Assembly: GCF_000516515.1 (NCBI RefSeq)
Contig: NZ_KI911784.1
Location: forward strand, 4,812,633 to 4,876,632
Direction: 5' to 3'
Source: Chloroflexus sp. Y-396-1
GTDB taxonomy: Bacteria > Chloroflexota > Chloroflexia > Chloroflexales > Chloroflexaceae
Length of the DNA stretch: 64,000 nt
The notes below the pieces were generated by a model. That model saw nothing but the letters and a program-made list of their open reading frames with translations. It made no database searches and was not told the DNA's origin. Shown here piece after piece: positions 48,910 through 58,207 of this stretch (its first letter is position 1; each line of letters begins with the position of its first letter). The position numbers and the translations under genes are program-made.

Positions 48910-48945
48910 AGGTTTTGCTGTAGTCAAATCAAATACCTGTATCCA

Positions 48946-48954
48946 ATGATACCA
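48946..48954 (-). promoter_or_regulatory. Extended -10 promoter of the methyltransferase pair
   Basis: TGGTATCAT on the minus strand (48954-48946), placing transcription start about 30 bases before the ATG. Confidence 0.5.
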
Positions 48955-49069
48955 CAGTGTGCCAGACACGATGGTTTTTCGCCACGCCAGGTCAGATCAA
49001 CCGCACCTGTAGAGATGGGTGAATGATCGGCTCACTCCTTTTGTCAGGTAAGGTAAGGGACGCATGTGA

Positions 49070-49861
49070 TTACGTGCTTTCTCGCTGCTGTAAACCGTAC
49101 AGCATAGTAAATTTCACCACTTCATGCCATGCCAGCGTCGCACAGAGAAACAGACCCAACCCACCATCACGCCAGCCACCAAGCTGCACATAGCGTCGCC
49201 AAAACTCGCGTGCAGGTGCACCGATCAGGTTCCGTAACCGCATCCTCCGTCCAGCCCGATACAGCATCATCGCTTCTGCAAACGCATATCGAGCCTGCTT
49301 TTGCCACAGCTCATCAAGACGCTCGATATTGAGATGGAGCAAATGACCGCTCAGCAGAGCAACTGCACCTTGCAGACTGGCCACTTCGTGAACAGCAACG
49401 TGCTCATCGTAAGTGGCAGCATCGCGGCGGAGCAAACGCAGTTGAAAATCCGGGTACCAGCCACCACCGCGTAACCGTTGACCGAAAAAAAGGTTGTAGC
49501 GCGGAATACGGTAACCGGCAATATCTGCTGGAGGGCCCACATGCATCAGCGTTGCAATTTCAACAAACAATGCAGGTGTTAACCGCTCGTCGGCATCGAT
49601 AAAGAGTACCCACTCGCCACGACAGCGTTGCAGCGCCAAATTGCGTTGGGCACTAAAACCACGCCACCTCTCAATCAATACCCGCGCCCCATGAGCCTGC
49701 GCAATAGTTGCCGTCGCATCACGGGTCTGGTCGTCGACGATGACCAATATATCGCTACTGAGACCGGCAACACTGCGCAGGCAGCCGGCAATATAGCGTT
49801 CTTCGTCACGGGCAATAATTGCAATTGAAAGCAGAGAATGTTGATCGACAGGCGACATCAT
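49070..49861 (-). CDS. Family 2 glycosyltransferase (WaaE/KdtX-like)
   Basis: 263 residues. GT-A fold inverting transferase with SIAIIARDEERYIAGCL, VIVDDQTRDAT, the nucleotide-sugar motif FIDADERL and a C-terminal hydrophobic segment near the membrane. The sequence style is that of LPS-core-type beta-glucosyltransferases (WaaE/KdtX); in an organism thought to lack LPS it more likely decorates another glycoconjugate. Its ATG shares one base with the ruvB stop (TGATG), so it is translated with ruvB. Confidence 0.9.
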   Translation of the reverse strand: MMSPVDQHSLLSIAIIARDEERYIAGCLRSVAGLSSDILVIVDDQTRDATATIAQAHGARVLIERWRGFSAQRNLALQRCRGEWVLFIDADERLTPALFVEIATLMHVGPPADIAGYRIPRYNLFFGQRLRGGGWYPDFQLRLLRRDAATYDEHVAVHEVASLQGAVALLSGHLLHLNIERLDELWQKQARYAFAEAMMLYRAGRRMRLRNLIGAPAREFWRRYVQLGGWRDGGLGLFLCATLAWHEVVKFTMLYGLQQREST

Positions 49862-50913
49862 CAAAACAGAGTTGTTTGCTGCGGACCAATCTCAAGATCA
49901 GGCGGTAGAGCACGTTCAGGATACGGCAGCCCCAGATGTTCGTAGGCGCGGCGCGTCGCAATCCGACCACGTGGCGTGCGCTGCAAGAAACCAAGCTGCA
50001 ACAAGAATGGCTCATATACGTCTTCGATAGCATCGACCTCTTCGGCCAACGCCGCAGCCAGTGTACTCAGACCAACCGGACCACCGTTGAATAATTCAAT
50101 AATTGCGCGTAACAACCGTCGGTCATTCTCATCAAGACCCAACTCATCAATTTCAAGTTGGGCCAGCGCCGCCCGTGCCACCTCAAGCGTAATCGCTCCA
50201 TCAGCCACAACCTGGGCGTAATCGCGCACACGCCGCAAAATACGATTCGCGATCCGTGGTGTACCACGTGCCCGGCGGCCAATTTCGTGTGCACCTGCAG
50301 GACTAATCGGCACACCCAAAATACGAGCAGATCGAGCGACAATTTCGGCCATTGCCTCATCAGAGTAAAAGACGAGCCGATGCACAGCGACAAAACGATC
50401 TCGTAGTGGTGAGGTGAGCAGGGCTAGTCGTGTCGTAGCTCCGATCACCGTAAAGCGGGGCAAATTGAGGCGTAGACTACGCGCACCTGGCCCCTTCCCC
50501 ACAACCAGATCGAGCGCAAAATCCTCCATAGCAGGGTAAAGCACCTCTTCCACAGCCCGATTCAGCCGGTGTACTTCATCAATAAACAACACATCGTTTG
50601 CCTGAAGACTGGTCAGAATAGCCGCCAGATCACCGGCCCGTTCAATCGCCGGTCCACTGGTAATCTTAATTTTGGCCCCCATCTCATTGGCGACCACATT
50701 CGCCAACGACGTCTTGCCTAATCCTGGTGGACCGTAGAAGAGTGTATGGTCAAGCGACTCATTCCGTCCACGAGCAGCGGCAATCGCAATCCGCAGTTGC
50801 TCAACGACCTTCTCCTGCCCGATAAACTCATTCAATGTCCGTGGACGGAGGCTCTTTTCGATCTGTTGGTCGTCGCTGTCTGAATGAGGATTAACCAGCC
50901 GCTCGGCGCTCAT
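49861..50913 (-). CDS. ruvB: Holliday junction branch-migration ATPase RuvB
   Basis: 350 residues from the ATG at 50913; in-frame upstream codons cross the promoter. AAA+ motor with Walker [12 protein letters not shown], Walker [11 protein letters not shown], sensor [17 protein letters not shown] and the C-terminal winged helix (LGLPYPER). Works with RuvA on Holliday junctions; ruvA and ruvC are not in this window. Confidence 0.97.
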   Translation of the reverse strand: MSAERLVNPHSDSDDQQIEKSLRPRTLNEFIGQEKVVEQLRIAIAAARGRNESLDHTLFYGPPGLGKTSLANVVANEMGAKIKITSGPAIERAGDLAAILTSLQANDVLFIDEVHRLNRAVEEVLYPAMEDFALDLVVGKGPGARSLRLNLPRFTVIGATTRLALLTSPLRDRFVAVHRLVFYSDEAMAEIVARSARILGVPISPAGAHEIGRRARGTPRIANRILRRVRDYAQVVADGAITLEVARAALAQLEIDELGLDENDRRLLRAIIELFNGGPVGLSTLAAALAEEVDAIEDVYEPFLLQLGFLQRTPRGRIATRRAYEHLGLPYPERALPPDLEIGPQQTTLF

Positions 50914-50961
50914 GCTGTCGTTTTCCTTCCTGCTCGCACAGGTGTACGTATCTTTGCGCTG

Positions 50962-50970
50962 ATTATACCA
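50962..50970 (-). promoter_or_regulatory. Extended -10 promoter of ruvB
   Basis: TGGTATAAT on the minus strand, about 50 bases before the ruvB start; no -35 match. Confidence 0.6.
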
Positions 50971-51786
50971 TGGCAAGAGTGCCACGAGGCGGTTTTGGTA
51001 TTTCGCCCCTGTCGATACCGTGCAAAACGGCGCACAGAATGGTGAATGGCATATCCCTGTTGGCTCGCCGGTTATGCACGTCAACGCATTGGAGAAGCGG
51101 GGTAGTAGTGCACTGGTGCACCGCCACGTACCTGGTGAACGCATGGATCACCTTCACTCTAACCCTCTTCCTCGCTACGAATGGAGAGCGGAAGAGGGAA
51201 CAGGAGGAAGGAGGTTTCTCACTATTTTCAAAGATACTAAAGGATTGCAATCCGGCAAGAGAAGCGGAAGAGAGTATGAGGAACGGCTAGAACCTACCCA
51301 CACTGGTGCGCTCACCGATGGATTTCAGCCGCGCTATCCAGATGTGACTAGGTGGGCGTCGGCTGAAGTGGCGAGAAACTACGAGCCTCATCAAACACCT
51401 AGGCTTTTGATGAGGCTCGACCAATGGCATCTCCAGAATAGTTTGGGGAACGTTGGCGGACACCGCAGGCGTCTCTTCAACGCTATAGAAACGGGTGGCA
51501 CCGGTTTCAGCGCCAGTACTGCGGAGCACGCTCGGCCCCCTCACCTTCCCCCCTACCCCCTTCCTCACCCACAAAAGGCGAGGAAGGAGGTTGGTCGGCT
51601 CCCCCTTACTCCCTTTCAAGCTCCCACGTGGGGAGCGGAAGAGGGGACGCAGCGCGGCCAGCGCGAAAGCATGTTGAGCATTCCCTCACGCAATAGTTGC
51701 GCAGGTACAGTACGTGCCCAATGAGAAAGCTGGGTTCTTGATCAGGCTCTCAGTAGCACACCTGACACCCCTCCCCCACCGAAACA
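50971..51786. other. Intergenic region between ruvB and the helicase gene
   Basis: About 0.8 kb without a supported gene. It holds a striking 14-bp inverted repeat (51382-51419) and purine-rich tracts (GAGGAAGGAGG-like) near 51200 and 51585. Plus-strand open frames here have no ribosome site or family features. Confidence 0.6.
51382..51419. repeat. Perfect 14-bp inverted repeat
   Basis: CGAGCCTCATCAAA at 51382-51395 and TTTGATGAGGCTCG at 51406-51419, loop CACCTAGGCT. No T run follows on either side, and the nearest gene ends are hundreds of bases away, so it is not an ordinary terminator. Confidence 0.85.
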
Positions 51787-53433
51787 TCACGCAGCAACTG
51801 CCGCTTCAGTAAGCAGTATGGCGCGTACCCGTTGACCACGCAACGTAGTACGGTTCAGCGCCTGAAGAACGTGTTGAGCATCCCGTCGCGGAACTTCAAC
51901 GATACTGGTGCGTGCCCGCACCTCAATCATACCAATACTGCGACCCGGCAAACCGGCTTCATTAGCAATTGCTCCGACAATATCGGCCGGACGAATCTGA
52001 TCGTTGCGACCGAGATTGATTTGCAACCGCGCCATCCCTCGCTCTGCCCGCTCAGGATCGGGTTTACCCCGCTGAGCACGGGATGTCCGCTCTGCACGTT
52101 GCGAACGCTCTGGCGATGTCGGTTCGAGTCGGGTAATGGTATCGACCTGCTCGGTTTCGTCTTCGTTCAGAAGCAACTTCAACGCCGCTGCGGCCACGGC
52201 ACGCATATCGCTTGTGGCTGCTAACTCATCAGCCAGTTTCATATAGGTTGCCAGACCTGCTTGCGCTATTGCTGCCTGCAACTGCTGGAACAGAACTGAA
52301 CGTCGGCGAGCTGCCACATCGGCCAGCGTCGGCATCTGACAGCGTTCGATCCGAGTCCGAGTAACCCGCTCGATAATCTGCAACATACGACGCTCGCGCG
52401 GAGTGATAAAAGTGATGGCTACTCCATCGCGACCGGCGCGACCGGTACGGCCAATACGATGGACATAGCTTTCGGGGTCAGTCGGCACATCGTAGTTGAT
52501 CACATGACTGACCTCGGCAATGTCAAGCCCACGGGCAGCAACATCGGTTGCAACGAGGACATCGAGCTGTCCCTCACGGAAGCGGCGCATCACCCGATCA
52601 CGCACGGCCTGACTCAGATCACCATGGAGCGACTCGGCCGCATAACCGCGCCCCTGGAGCCGTTCACCAATCTCATCGACTTCCTGTCGGGTGCGGCAAA
52701 ACACAATTGCTAGCCGAGGCATCTCGACATCGAGTACGCGGCAGAGAGCATCGAGCTTGTCACGGGCAAGAACCTCGTAATAAATCTGCCGAATACGAGG
52801 TGTTGTCAACTGCTCGGCCGCAATACTAACACGTACCGGCTGACGGGTATAGCGGAGTGTGAGATGCTGAACTGCCGGTGGTATTGTTGCCGAGAAGAGG
52901 GCTGTCTGGCGTTCGGTTGGCGCCATTTGTAAGATCGCCTCTAATTCCTCGGCAAAACCCATATCTAGCATCTCATCAGCTTCGTCCAGCACGACCATTC
53001 GCAGATGGTCAAACCGCAACGAGCCACGCCGCAGGTGATCAAGGACCCGCCCCGGCGTACCAACCACAACCTGCACTCCCTGGGATAATCCGCGCAACTG
53101 CCGCTCAATCGGTTGCCCACCGTAAATTGGCAGGACTCGTAATGCCCGGTGGCGACCATAACGATGAATGGCCTCTGCCACCTGTACAGCCAGCTCGCGC
53201 GTCGGCGCCAAAACCAGAGCCTGCACGACCGGCTGATCGGTCACCCGTTCAATCATTGGCAGCGCAAATGCTGCCGTCTTCCCAGTGCCGGTCTGAGCCT
53301 GAGCGATTACATCACGACCGGCAAGTAACAATGGAATAGCTTGCGCCTGAATGGGTGTTGGTTCGTCGTAGCCAAGCCCGCTCAATGTGCTTACCAGCGC
53401 ATCACTCAGGCCCAACTCAGCAAAAGTCTTCAT
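51787..53433 (-). CDS. DEAD-box ATP-dependent RNA helicase
   Basis: 548 residues from the ATG at 53433. Motifs in order: Q motif PTPIQAQAIP, I AQTGTGKT, Ia PTRELAVQ, II DEAD, III SAT, IV-V VATDVAARGLDI, VI HRIGRTGRAG. A spacer with basic residues (about 440-475) precedes a C-terminal DbpA-like RNA-binding domain (from ARLQINLGRNDQIRP), which in relatives recognises rRNA. Likely a ribosome assembly or cold-adaptation helicase of the DeaD/CshA group. Confidence 0.95.
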   Translation of the reverse strand: MKTFAELGLSDALVSTLSGLGYDEPTPIQAQAIPLLLAGRDVIAQAQTGTGKTAAFALPMIERVTDQPVVQALVLAPTRELAVQVAEAIHRYGRHRALRVLPIYGGQPIERQLRGLSQGVQVVVGTPGRVLDHLRRGSLRFDHLRMVVLDEADEMLDMGFAEELEAILQMAPTERQTALFSATIPPAVQHLTLRYTRQPVRVSIAAEQLTTPRIRQIYYEVLARDKLDALCRVLDVEMPRLAIVFCRTRQEVDEIGERLQGRGYAAESLHGDLSQAVRDRVMRRFREGQLDVLVATDVAARGLDIAEVSHVINYDVPTDPESYVHRIGRTGRAGRDGVAITFITPRERRMLQIIERVTRTRIERCQMPTLADVAARRRSVLFQQLQAAIAQAGLATYMKLADELAATSDMRAVAAAALKLLLNEDETEQVDTITRLEPTSPERSQRAERTSRAQRGKPDPERAERGMARLQINLGRNDQIRPADIVGAIANEAGLPGRSIGMIEVRARTSIVEVPRRDAQHVLQALNRTTLRGQRVRAILLTEAAVAA

Positions 53434-53493
53434 GGTATTCCGTTTCACAAATACTAACACTTCGCAGCAAAACATGTGCCACGCAAGATATAC

Positions 53494-53502
53494 ATTATAG
53501 CA
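53494..53502 (-). promoter_or_regulatory. Extended -10 promoter of the helicase gene
   Basis: TGCTATAAT on the minus strand, about 60 bases before the start; no clear -35. Confidence 0.55.
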
Positions 53503-53667
53503 CAAAATTCTCGGACATGGAGATCCTTCTGATCTGCTACAGCACACAGTAACGTAACCTTTTATCTCTTCACGAATCATTCTTGAGCATGGTATTCTAT
53601 AAGCGTCCGAGAATATTTTCATGAACCACATCTATGGCAGATGTATCCGATACGGTAGGAGCGTGAC

Positions 53668-54978
53668 ATGACATTACCAATTCGTATCCTGGTAGCTGAA
53701 GACGAGCCAGATGTAGGCATGCTCCTGCGCGAAACCTTGGTAAGTGAGGGATACGAAGTCGAACTGGTACACAATGGGCATCAACTCATTCAAGCCGCGC
53801 AGCAACAACCACCTGATCTCATCCTGGTTGATCGGGTGATGCCGTTGATGGATGGACTGGAGGCGATCCGACAGCTTCGCAATGACACACGTACCTCACA
53901 TTTGCCGATGATTATTCTTACCGCCCTCAGCGATTCATCAAAGATCGTTGAAGGATTGGAAAATGGCGCCGACGACTACATTGCCAAACCATACGACCGC
54001 GAGGTATTACTGGCGCGGGTACGTTCCCATTTACGGCGAGCCGCTCAATTACCGTTGCGTAATCCATTGACCGGTTTACCCGGTAATGCGGCAATCGAAG
54101 CTGAAATCAACCGCCAGCTTGAGCAAAAAGCCAGGTTCGCCTTGCTGTATATCGATCTAGACAACTTCAAGGCCTTTAACGATGTCTACGGATTTGCCCG
54201 TGGTGATAAAGCCATTCATCTCGTCGCCAGCATTTTACAAGAGTACACTGCCCCCGATGACTTCGTTGGTCACATCGGCGGTGACGATTTTGTTGTTATT
54301 CATCTTGGCCCCGATCCTGAAGCGCTGTGTAAGCGCATTATCCAGGTCTTCGATCAACGCATTCGCGCACTCTACGACGAGGCCGATTTACAACGAGGCT
54401 ACCTGGTTGCAACCGATCGCTACGGTATCACGCGACAGTTTGGCATTATCAGTCTTTCTATTGCTGTGGTAACGACCTACAACCGCACGTTCCACAGTAT
54501 GGATGAAATGAGTCGGATCGCTGCCGAACTTAAACAAGCAGCCAAACAGATTGCCGGCAGTACGTATAAGATTGATCGGCGGAGTGAAGAGGCCGTCGCC
54601 AATCCGCTAACAGATCGGCGAGGCGCCAATGCTCCTGAAGCTTTGATTATCTGCCAGAACGATATTGCACGCGGCACCATCGTGGGCACGTTAAACAGTC
54701 GTGGGTATCGCTTGCTGATCGCCGACAATGACATTGCAGCGCAGGGCCTGCTCGCCCATCATCCACATCCCGCCCTCCTGGTCGCCGAGTTTAATCCAGG
54801 CATTATACGCCTCTGGCAAGAACTGAATCAAACCACGCCATTGATTGCGTTGGTCAGAGACGAAACCAACGCCAACGCTGCCCGCGATGCAGGCGCTAAT
54901 ACCGTTGTCTGGGTTGATGACAATCCCGTTGAACTGTCTGATCAATTACAGTTAGCGTTAGCGGCATTAGCCAAATGA
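53668..54978 (+). CDS. REC-GGDEF-pseudoREC regulator (probable diguanylate cyclase)
   Basis: 436 residues; GGTAGGAGC precedes the ATG. Receiver 1 (about 5-120) has the phosphoacceptor in LVDRVMP and Lys in IAKPYD. The GGDEF domain (about 130-295) has the active-site variant GGDDF, with LYIDLDNFKAFND upstream; the inhibitory RxxD site before it is absent (no Arg in APDDFVGHI). The C-terminal ~110 residues look like a second receiver whose phosphoacceptor position reads AEFN (Glu for Asp), so it cannot be phosphorylated normally. Product would be c-di-GMP, opposing the two HD-GYP proteins of this window. Confidence 0.88.
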   Translation: MTLPIRILVAEDEPDVGMLLRETLVSEGYEVELVHNGHQLIQAAQQQPPDLILVDRVMPLMDGLEAIRQLRNDTRTSHLPMIILTALSDSSKIVEGLENGADDYIAKPYDREVLLARVRSHLRRAAQLPLRNPLTGLPGNAAIEAEINRQLEQKARFALLYIDLDNFKAFNDVYGFARGDKAIHLVASILQEYTAPDDFVGHIGGDDFVVIHLGPDPEALCKRIIQVFDQRIRALYDEADLQRGYLVATDRYGITRQFGIISLSIAVVTTYNRTFHSMDEMSRIAAELKQAAKQIAGSTYKIDRRSEEAVANPLTDRRGANAPEALIICQNDIARGTIVGTLNSRGYRLLIADNDIAAQGLLAHHPHPALLVAEFNPGIIRLWQELNQTTPLIALVRDETNANAARDAGANTVVWVDDNPVELSDQLQLALAALAK

Positions 54979-55467
54979 TAACAGAGCGTTTCAACGTTCT
55001 TCCCCTAGCCAGTAATGGTCCTGTGAGGGGATAGAAGTGAGAGGAGTAGGTTTCTAATCCGTCCACCCCACGAGAAGAGGCGCGCAACTTCCCGTTCCAA
55101 CGATGGTCTCCGGTCAGGCTGATGGTCGTGCGCCGATCATGCGCGTGCATGCATTGTCGGCGGGTTCTCAACCCGTCCATCTGCTGTGCTACCGTGACAG
55201 GCGCGGTTCCACCGCCGCCATTGTCGGGGAGGGTGCCCAACCCGACCACCGTATCTAGGCATTCCTGCCCAACGCAAGCCGCCCTCCCACACACCAGGGT
55301 AAGTGGCATCGCGGCGGAGATCGTCATGACGGTGGGAACGACGTTCATTAGTGAACATGACCAAAAACTGAGCACTTTAAAAACCCCTAACCCTCTTGAC
55401 ACGATGCCTACACCCTGTTAGCATAAACATCGTTTGAAGTCGCTATCAAGCATTGGGAGCGTCAGGG
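54979..55467. other. Intergenic region with repeat fragments
   Basis: No gene supported. CTTCCCGTTCCAAC at 55088-55101 recurs exactly at 63763-63776. A CGGGTT/AACCCG hairpin lies near 55162-55176. The tyrS promoter is at 55396-55424. Confidence 0.55.
55396..55424 (+). promoter_or_regulatory. tyrS: Promoter of tyrS
   Basis: TTGACA (55396-55401), 17-base spacer ending in TGT, then TAGCAT (55419-55424). Transcription would start about 40 bases before the gene; too short a leader for a T-box. Confidence 0.6.
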
Positions 55468-56640
55468 ATGGATCTGTCTGATCTGTTACATCGTGGTGTC
55501 GCCGAAATTATTGTCGAAAGTGAATTGCGAGCACGCCTGCAAAGTGGCACACCCCTCCGGTTGAAACAAGGCTTCGATCCCACCAAACCCGATATGCACA
55601 TCGGTCACGCAGTTGGGTTGCGTAAACTCCGTGCCTTCCAGGAACTGGGTCACCAAGTGGTGCTCATCGTCGGTGATTGGACGGCACAGATCGGCGATCC
55701 GAGTGGTCGCGATGAAACACGTACCCGTTTGTCGGCGGCTGAGGTGCGGGCGAATGCCGAAACCTACATGGAGCAGTTCTTCCGCGTGGTTGATCGCCAA
55801 CGCACAGAGGTGCGCTGGCAAAGTGAATGGTTTGGGCAGTTCACGCTCGAACATGCCCTCGATCTGGCCGGTCGCTTTACACTGGCCCAAATGCTCGCTC
55901 ACGAGACGTTTCGCAAACGCTACGAAAGCGGCGCACCACTGACCATCCTCGAATTAATGTACCCAATGCTTCAGGCCTACGACTCGGTCGCGATCAAGGC
56001 TGACGTGGAATTTGGTGGCACCGATCAGAAATTCAATATCCTCGCCGGACGTGAGCTGATGGCACAGTTGGGTATGACACCCCAACAGGTTTTTCTCGTC
56101 CCGCTCATTCCCGGTACCGATGGGCGAAAAATGTCGAAGACCTTCAACAACACGGTCGATATTCGGATGCCACCGGCTGAAATGTACGGTCGGATTATGT
56201 CAATGAGCGACGAGGTATTGCCACTCTACTTTGAAGTACTGACCGATGTGCCAATGGCCGAGATACATGAAATGAAGCAGGCAATGGCAACCGGACAGGT
56301 CAATCCACGCGATTTGAAGATGCGGCTGGCGCGTGAGATTGTGGCGCAGTTCCATGATCCAACTGCGGCTACGGCTGCCGAAGCTGCCTTTATTCGTCAG
56401 TTTGTCGAGCGTGAAGTGCCTGAAGATATTCCGACCTTTACGCTGACAGCCCCAAGCGGCATCGTTGATGTGCTGGTCGCCAGTGGCCTTGCTCCCAGTA
56501 AGAGTGAGGCCCGACGGCTGATCGACGGTGGTGGGGTACGGGTCGATGGCGAACGGGTCGAAGGTTATACACTTACCCTTAATCCCGGTGCAAATGCTGT
56601 CGTGCAGGTTGGCCGGCGCAAATTTGTTAGAGTGGTGTAG
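55468..56640 (+). CDS. tyrS: Tyrosyl-tRNA synthetase
   Basis: 390 residues from the ATG at 55468 (GGGAG upstream). Class I synthetase with HIGH motif in DMHIGHAVGL, the Tyr-binding GDWTAQIGDPSGR, KMSKS as KMSKT, and a C-terminal S4-like RNA-binding domain (SKSEARRLIDGGGVRVDG). The sequence is of the TyrZ (second bacterial) type. The last 14 bases overlap the end of the convergent MNT gene. Confidence 0.96.
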   Translation: MDLSDLLHRGVAEIIVESELRARLQSGTPLRLKQGFDPTKPDMHIGHAVGLRKLRAFQELGHQVVLIVGDWTAQIGDPSGRDETRTRLSAAEVRANAETYMEQFFRVVDRQRTEVRWQSEWFGQFTLEHALDLAGRFTLAQMLAHETFRKRYESGAPLTILELMYPMLQAYDSVAIKADVEFGGTDQKFNILAGRELMAQLGMTPQQVFLVPLIPGTDGRKMSKTFNNTVDIRMPPAEMYGRIMSMSDEVLPLYFEVLTDVPMAEIHEMKQAMATGQVNPRDLKMRLAREIVAQFHDPTAATAAEAAFIRQFVEREVPEDIPTFTLTAPSGIVDVLVASGLAPSKSEARRLIDGGGVRVDGERVEGYTLTLNPGANAVVQVGRRKFVRVV

Positions 56641-56995
56641 GAGCAGAATTATGACCCGCCTCTTCCCCATTAGGAACATGCGCAGCACCAGTTTGCACCA
56701 GTATTCGGTCGTGTTCGATGATCGTCCGAAAGACGGAATCTGTCGTGGCCCAGTCCACAATATCAACCTTCCAGGGTAGATCTGACTCGGCAAAATCATC
56801 TGCAAGCGCGGCTACTACGTCAAGCGCGAGCGGTCTATCGGTCATAATAACTAGATCGAGGTCAGAGTGTACCTTCGCCCGGCCCTGAACCCGTGAACCA
56901 AATGCCCAGACATCGTACTGAGGCACATGCCGTTGCAGAATCGCACGCACAAGTGCCAGATGTTCGGGTTGAATATCAAAACGTCGCTCGCTCAT
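56627..56995 (-). CDS. Minimal nucleotidyltransferase (MNT) antitoxin-like protein
   Basis: About 122 residues from the ATG at 56995 (TTGGAAA upstream), lying 20 bases inside the end of the HEPN gene. The nucleotidyltransferase motif GSx10DxD is intact (FGSRVQG...SDLDL), with a third acidic residue in VDIVDW. Members paired with HEPN proteins silence the toxin, in studied cases by AMP transfer to it. The 3' end overlaps tyrS by 14 bases tail to tail. Confidence 0.92.
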   Translation of the reverse strand: MSERRFDIQPEHLALVRAILQRHVPQYDVWAFGSRVQGRAKVHSDLDLVIMTDRPLALDVVAALADDFAESDLPWKVDIVDWATTDSVFRTIIEHDRILVQTGAAHVPNGEEAGHNSAPTPL

Positions 56996-57413
56996 TACGC
57001 ATTTCCAAGGCACTCAGCACCGCTCGCGCATCGGCCAGGATAGCACCTGCCTGCTCACAAACCATCCGTGCTTTCACACTATCGTATGTGTGAGAGGTTA
57101 TATTGCGCAACTGACGGTAACGAAACCAGGCCTCGACGTTGGTCACTAAACCCTTTTCGGCAGCAGTACGTATTAGGTCACGAAAACTACTAAAATCGAT
57201 CTCCGTAGGAGAAGCAGCGTCCAGCTCGAGTCGCCGCCGAAGCATTTTAATGCACAGTTCGTATACAAACTCAAAGTTCTGTACCACACCAGCCAGGAGT
57301 GTTTGCTGAACTTCTGCGCGTTGTGCATTAAACCAGACCTGATCATTCACAATGCGCAGGGCAGCATCGAGCGATTGGATAGCACGCGATAATGCAGACA
57401 GATCGAGTAGCAT
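56976..57413 (-). CDS. HEPN-domain toxin-like protein (HI0074 family)
   Basis: 145 residues, all helical. The HEPN motif Rx4H is intact within RNITSHTYD, the signature of the HI0074-like nucleotidyltransferase-binding proteins; HEPN toxins of this kind are metal-independent RNases. It is first in the two-gene operon, with the MNT antitoxin overlapping its end, the usual order for this toxin-antitoxin class. Confidence 0.92.
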   Translation of the reverse strand: MLLDLSALSRAIQSLDAALRIVNDQVWFNAQRAEVQQTLLAGVVQNFEFVYELCIKMLRRRLELDAASPTEIDFSSFRDLIRTAAEKGLVTNVEAWFRYRQLRNITSHTYDSVKARMVCEQAGAILADARAVLSALEMRNERATF

Positions 57414-57554
57414 TCCTGTACATCCCTATCCTGAGTGCATCTGAACATTCAATCTTTTCTCCCCAACCTCTGTCTTTCGCGCACCGTGCGGAACGGCATG
57501 AGTGCGAGCTGCCTCAGATGGTACACTATTCTCCGCTTTAGCAGTCTATCGTCG

Positions 57555-58202
57555 CTACACAAGCGGCGAACGAGTGATCAGAACCACGAGCAATCTCCCC
57601 TGACTGACCGAAACTCGTGCCGGTAACTTGTCGATTACATTGCTCACCCCGCGTGCCCGGTCATGGTAAAGGGTTCCATTATGAAGTGGATAGGCCAGAC
57701 CTTCTGTCGTAATACCATGCGCATCACCACCAAAGGGGAGTAATGAAACGGTATCACCTTCAAGACCGGGGATGATGCTCGCGTCATGCACCAGCCAGAT
57801 CTGCTGTGGCAAATCGATAAGGCGCACCCGTCGTCCACGCAATTCATCCATACCCAACAGCATCACGTTCGCCAGCGACTGATCCCAGCGGCCACCCAGC
57901 GCGCCAATCACGTCGATCCGAGTCGCCCCCATTCTGGCCGCAGCCAGCAACGCTAACTCCAGATCGGTCTCGTCTTTGTCGGGTCGGTGCCGTTCGATCA
58001 CAACCCCCTGTGTCTGATACGCAGCCAGCGCTTCAGGCATAATCGAATCGAGATCGCCGATGAGTAAGGAAGGAGCATAACCCTCTCGGAACAGAGCCGT
58101 CCCTCCGCCATCGGCGGCAATCAATCGGTCGGCTGCCTGGATCAGACCACGGTATGGCGCTACATCGATCTCTGGTGCATTTGCCACAATCACTACATGC
58201 AT
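57555..58202 (-). CDS. thiN: Thiamine pyrophosphokinase
   Basis: 215 residues from the ATG at 58202 (a GTG at 58211 overlapping the previous stop is also possible). Transfers pyrophosphate from ATP to thiamine. Landmarks: ADGGG, LLIGDLDSI, RHRPDKDETDLELAL, IGALGGRWDQSLANVMLL and the C-terminal GVSN region. It begins just after the LysE-type gene, so the two are co-expressed. Confidence 0.92.
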   Translation of the reverse strand: MHVVIVANAPEIDVAPYRGLIQAADRLIAADGGGTALFREGYAPSLLIGDLDSIMPEALAAYQTQGVVIERHRPDKDETDLELALLAAARMGATRIDVIGALGGRWDQSLANVMLLGMDELRGRRVRLIDLPQQIWLVHDASIIPGLEGDTVSLLPFGGDAHGITTEGLAYPLHNGTLYHDRARGVSNVIDKLPARVSVSQGRLLVVLITRSPLV

Positions 58203-58207
58203 AGCAT

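Noticed and set aside
51020-51724. Rightward 234-codon open frame between ruvB and the helicase gene
   Set aside because: Passes through the 14-bp inverted repeat and purine-rich tracts; no ribosome site and no family features.
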